A DNA stretch of 64,000 nt from Deltaproteobacteria bacterium RIFCSPHIGHO2_02_FULL_44_16 (GTDB lineage: Bacteria; UBA10199; 2-02-FULL-44-16): contig MGRM01000009.1 in the NCBI GenBank assembly GCA_001798185.1, positions 1-64,000 of the forward strand. The letters run 5' to 3'. The notes under the pieces were generated by a model. It was given only the letters and a program-made list of their open reading frames with translations, was not told the origin of the DNA and searched no databases. Within the stretch, counting starts at the first letter, position 1. Every line of letters starts with the position of its first letter. Below, piece by piece: positions 61,239-64,000 of the stretch. Made by a program: the position numbers and the translations under genes.

Positions 61239-63934
61239 AACAAAAAATATTTATTTTTCTTTTGGTGCTCATGAGTTTTCTTTCATCAGCGCATGCCGCT
61301 TCAGAGAAGATCGCTCAAATACGCATTTCTGGCCTTTCGCGCATTGGTGAAGATACCGTTCGTCATGTACTCCCCTTTCAAGAAGGCGATCCTTTTCGTG
61401 TCCAAAAAGTAGATGAGGCGATTACCGCGCTACGACGATGGGGAGCATTTGATGCCATTCAAGTCGATATCGATTCGACACCTGAAGGAAAACTCCTTCA
61501 CTTTCGACTCGATGAAGCAACGGTGATTCTTCTCATCGAAATACAGGGAAATTATCCCTTTGTCGAAAATCGAATTCGAAAATACTTTACCTTGAAAGCT
61601 GGAGACATTTACACCCCTCAATCTGTCAAGGCACAAGTCGATCGCATCAAAACATTTTATGAACAACAAGGATATATCAATACCGAAGTCGAAATTCTTG
61701 AAACTGCAGAGCCCACTGAAAATGGTGTAACCATTACCTTTGCCATTCATCGAGGAGAACAACTTCGTTATCGAAATATTATTGTTAACGGGAATAAAGC
61801 TTATCCTCTCGGACGATTTGTTTCTGCTCTGAATCCCTGGAAATCATATTCAGAAAAAAGGCTCAAAGCTTCTTTACGCAAGCTCACCGATTTCTACCAC
61901 GAACATGGATATCCCCGTGCAAGGATCGAAGTTCGAGAAAAGGAAATTGACTATCATCTCTCTCGAGTCGATCTGCAACTTGAGGTGTATGAAGGACCTC
62001 ATGTCAAAGTAGAGTTTCAGGGAAATCGTCATGCAAGCGACCGTACGCTGAAAAAAACAATGACCATCTCTCGAGAAGGGAGTTTTGATCAATATGAAAT
62101 AGACGCAAGTATTGCAGCTCTTAAAAAACTTTTTGCAGAAAGAGGTTATCCGGACGCTCATATCGAGGCACAACGCGTTGATCTTTCCGAAGAAAAAAAA
62201 ATAATTTCCTTTGTGATGGAAGAGGGCGAACCTCAATTCATCAAACAGATCAGATTTCCGGGACGTAAAAAAGTTGCACAGCGCAAGTTGAAAAAGGTGA
62301 TGGCCAATCAAGAAAGGTCACTTCACACACGTGGTCCGTATAAACCGCATCTCCAAACACGAGATAGTGCAGCATTAAAAAAAGTATTAGAATCCGAAGG
62401 TTTTTTGGATGGCGCTGTCGAAGCGTGGAAAGTGAAAAAAGGAGAAGACCTCGGATCTCTCACCGTGCAGATTCCACTGAGCGAAGGAGAACAGACGATC
62501 GTCGAAGAGGTTCTTTTCCAGGGAAATCATGCTGCATCCACAAAAGATCTCCTCGACGTGCTCAAAGTTATTCCGGGAAAAACTTTTGATCCCCATTTCA
62601 TCGAAGAAGAGCGCAAGCAACTTCTCGTTTTTTACAGTGACCATGGATATCCGTACGCTCAAGCCAAAGCTTCCATCGCTTCTGGAAACGTTCCTTATAC
62701 TACGATCATCTCCTATGAAATCGAGGAGGGTCCGGAAGTTCGTATTGGTGAAGTTCTGATTGTGGGGGATGTGCTCACAAGCCAAAAGGCGATCAAAAAA
62801 GCAATGGGCATTGGTCATGGCGATCTTTTCAGCACGCAAAAAATTGTTGAAGCGCAACTCAATATCAGAAGACTTGGCCCTTTTTCCTCCGTGAGTGTTG
62901 AAACAATCGGCATCCAAGAAAAGGAAGAAAAAATTCATCTTCTCGTCAAAGTGGAAGAACAGCGTCCTTTCCTTGTTGATATCGAGTTTGGATACAGTAC
63001 GGACAAACAATATGTAGGGAATTTGAAGTTCACAAACCTGAATGCTTTTGGTTGGGCAAAACGGAACACTCTCAAACTTATCGGAGGTCGTGAAATCTCT
63101 GGCGTTGAACTCGGTTGGGTTGATCCAAGACTTTTCGGTTCCCAAGTTGAAATGACCATGAATACTTCCATGTTCTATGAAGAAGAACCTGCATTTCGAT
63201 CTCTAAAACTTGGCGGTGGAGTTGGCTGGTTCAGACGATTTGACGACGTTGGACTTCTTTTTCGATTCGATCTCAATCGAAAGTATCTTCTTGAAGGAAA
63301 TGTTGACGCAGCTGACGCGCAATCTATCCGCAATAGCACGATTCTTGAAACATCGGCTTCCACTAGTTATGATTCACGCGATAGTTTTGCTGATCCACGA
63401 AAAGGACTTTTTGCGCTCGCCGCTGTTACTCTGCTCAATGAAATCAAGGGAAAAGAATCGAATTTCATGAAACTCTCTTTATCGACAGAATATGATTTCT
63501 CACCATTTCGAAGCATCACTCTTTCATCCGCAGCGCGCCTCAATCGTATTGAACGATTTGGAACAAATGTTTCCATTCCTCTTGATCAACGTTTTTTTCT
63601 TGGAGGTGATGACACCCTCCGAGGTTTTAGTGAAGATAGCTTAGGTCCCCAAGATCTCGGAAAAATTACAGGAGGACGGCTTCGCTGGATTCTCAATGAA
63701 GAACTTCGCTTTCGACTTTTTGCCCGATTCAATTTTGCATTCTTTTATGACGTGGGACAACTGACCGATGATGCTTCAGAACTTTCCATCGGAGGCGCAC
63801 GACAGAGCGCTGGCTTTGGATTTCGCTATGTCACACCAGTGGGGCCTATCAGAGCAGACTATGGTTTTAAATTGGACCGACGAACAGGAGAAGACGTAAG
63901 TCGATTTCATCTCACTTTTGGATACGTTTTTTAG
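61235..63934 (+). CDS. Omp85 barrel (BamA/TamA family) with seven POTRA domains
   Basis: Outer-membrane assembly factor of 899 residues with signal MKQKIFIFLLVLMSFLSSAHA. By sequence repeats I count seven POTRA units, starting near residues 25, 97, 180, 257, 334, 418 and 499 (for example IRISGLSRIGEDTVRHVLPF, LLIEIQGNYPFVENRIRKYF, EEVLFQGNHAASTKDLLDVL). The 16-strand barrel begins near 580, with the L6 motif GGDDTLRGFSEDSLGP and a terminal Phe. E. coli BamA has five POTRA domains and TamA three. Linkage to tamB suggests a TamA role, while length suggests BamA. No bamD or skp follows. Confidence 0.92.
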   Translation: MKQKIFIFLLVLMSFLSSAHAASEKIAQIRISGLSRIGEDTVRHVLPFQEGDPFRVQKVDEAITALRRWGAFDAIQVDIDSTPEGKLLHFRLDEATVILLIEIQGNYPFVENRIRKYFTLKAGDIYTPQSVKAQVDRIKTFYEQQGYINTEVEILETAEPTENGVTITFAIHRGEQLRYRNIIVNGNKAYPLGRFVSALNPWKSYSEKRLKASLRKLTDFYHEHGYPRARIEVREKEIDYHLSRVDLQLEVYEGPHVKVEFQGNRHASDRTLKKTMTISREGSFDQYEIDASIAALKKLFAERGYPDAHIEAQRVDLSEEKKIISFVMEEGEPQFIKQIRFPGRKKVAQRKLKKVMANQERSLHTRGPYKPHLQTRDSAALKKVLESEGFLDGAVEAWKVKKGEDLGSLTVQIPLSEGEQTIVEEVLFQGNHAASTKDLLDVLKVIPGKTFDPHFIEEERKQLLVFYSDHGYPYAQAKASIASGNVPYTTIISYEIEEGPEVRIGEVLIVGDVLTSQKAIKKAMGIGHGDLFSTQKIVEAQLNIRRLGPFSSVSVETIGIQEKEEKIHLLVKVEEQRPFLVDIEFGYSTDKQYVGNLKFTNLNAFGWAKRNTLKLIGGREISGVELGWVDPRLFGSQVEMTMNTSMFYEEEPAFRSLKLGGGVGWFRRFDDVGLLFRFDLNRKYLLEGNVDAADAQSIRNSTILETSASTSYDSRDSFADPRKGLFALAAVTLLNEIKGKESNFMKLSLSTEYDFSPFRSITLSSAARLNRIERFGTNVSIPLDQRFFLGGDDTLRGFSEDSLGPQDLGKITGGRLRWILNEELRFRLFARFNFAFFYDVGQLTDDASELSIGGARQSAGFGFRYVTPVGPIRADYGFKLDRRTGEDVSRFHLTFGYVF

Positions 63935-64000
63935 CTTCAAGTTTTTCCAAAAATTCTTTTCGTGTCTGTTCCCACAACTGTGTTCTTCCTTCATGTGTTG
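63912..64000 (-). CDS. 3' end of a leftward gene cut by the window edge
   Basis: The minus strand is open from the right edge to TGA at 63914-63912. The last 28 residues read THEGRTQLWEQTRKEFLEKL and then EAKKRIQK, a charged helix of normal protein composition. It would end 23 bp inside the convergent Omp85 gene. Too little is visible to identify it, and it could be chance. Confidence 0.35.
   Translation of the reverse strand, partial: THEGRTQLWEQTRKEFLEKLEAKKRIQK

Noticed and set aside
1-64000. CRISPR arrays, prophage, integrase or IS transposase genes
   Set aside because: No regularly spaced repeats, Cas, phage or transposase proteins were found; the only repeats are short palindromes.

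Overview
The window is chromosomal DNA of a Gram-negative bacterium, most likely from the deltaproteobacterial grade (Myxococcota/Bdellovibrionota-like). Four things point that way: a ferrochelatase with an internal cysteine cluster (a class described from Myxococcus and Bdellovibrio), a protein ending in a MYXO-CTERM-like Cys-Gly-Cys sorting tail, a complete outer-membrane/periplasm gene set (TamB, a BamA/TamA-type barrel, MltD, lipoproteins), and sigma-54-type promoters. Species cannot be read from the sequence. There is no phage, plasmid or insertion-sequence transposase; mobile-like content is limited to small palindromic repeats.

Layout. 1-5.8 kb: a leftward metal-ABC operon (substrate-binding protein, ATPase, permease fused to a DtxR-type domain, second permease) ending in hemH, with a divergent mntR and a DtxR-like operator between them. 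5.8-13 kb: an outer-membrane protein, two lipoproteins, a chromate transporter and a P5C-type aldehyde dehydrogenase. 12.8-13.8 kb: two serine tRNAs around a small orphan gene, then tadA. 13.9-16.1 kb: a ParB-like protein paired with a spore-photoproduct-lyase-like protein that has lost one radical-SAM cysteine. 16-24.6 kb: a beta-propeller protein, serA plus a class V aminotransferase, an outer-membrane protein, a 1089-residue CTERM surface protein behind a sigma-54 promoter, and an adenosine deaminase. 24.7-31.8 kb: the macromolecular synthesis operon rpsU-yqeY-dnaG-rpoD followed by a VKOR-thioredoxin fusion, a 23S rRNA methyltransferase and a double-ACT protein. 31.9-37.4 kb: a half-SWIB protein and a 1663-residue protein of unknown family behind a second sigma-54 promoter.

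37.5-53.4 kb is mltD and then the division/cell-wall (dcw) cluster, leftward: mraZ, a STAS protein, rsmH, ftsL, ftsI, murF, mraY, ftsW, murG, murB, ddl, ftsQ, ftsA, ftsZ. murC, murD and murE are absent, and the murB product has replacements at catalytic positions. 53.5-63.9 kb runs rightward: a CPBP protease, LD-carboxypeptidase, a serine beta-lactamase-fold hydrolase, Mpl, TamB and an Omp85 barrel with seven apparent POTRA domains. This joins murein-peptide recycling (LdcA trims tetrapeptide, Mpl reattaches tripeptide to UDP-MurNAc) to outer-membrane biogenesis.

Most notable: (i) the ParB/degenerate SPL pair; (ii) two large unusual proteins that share perfect sigma-54 promoters; (iii) a Chlamydia-ytg-like permease-repressor fusion; (iv) a palindromic repeat family that has entered the signal-peptide region of two genes in frame; (v) a 157-bp palindrome at the ldcA/beta-lactamase junction; (vi) the depleted mur set and altered MurB.
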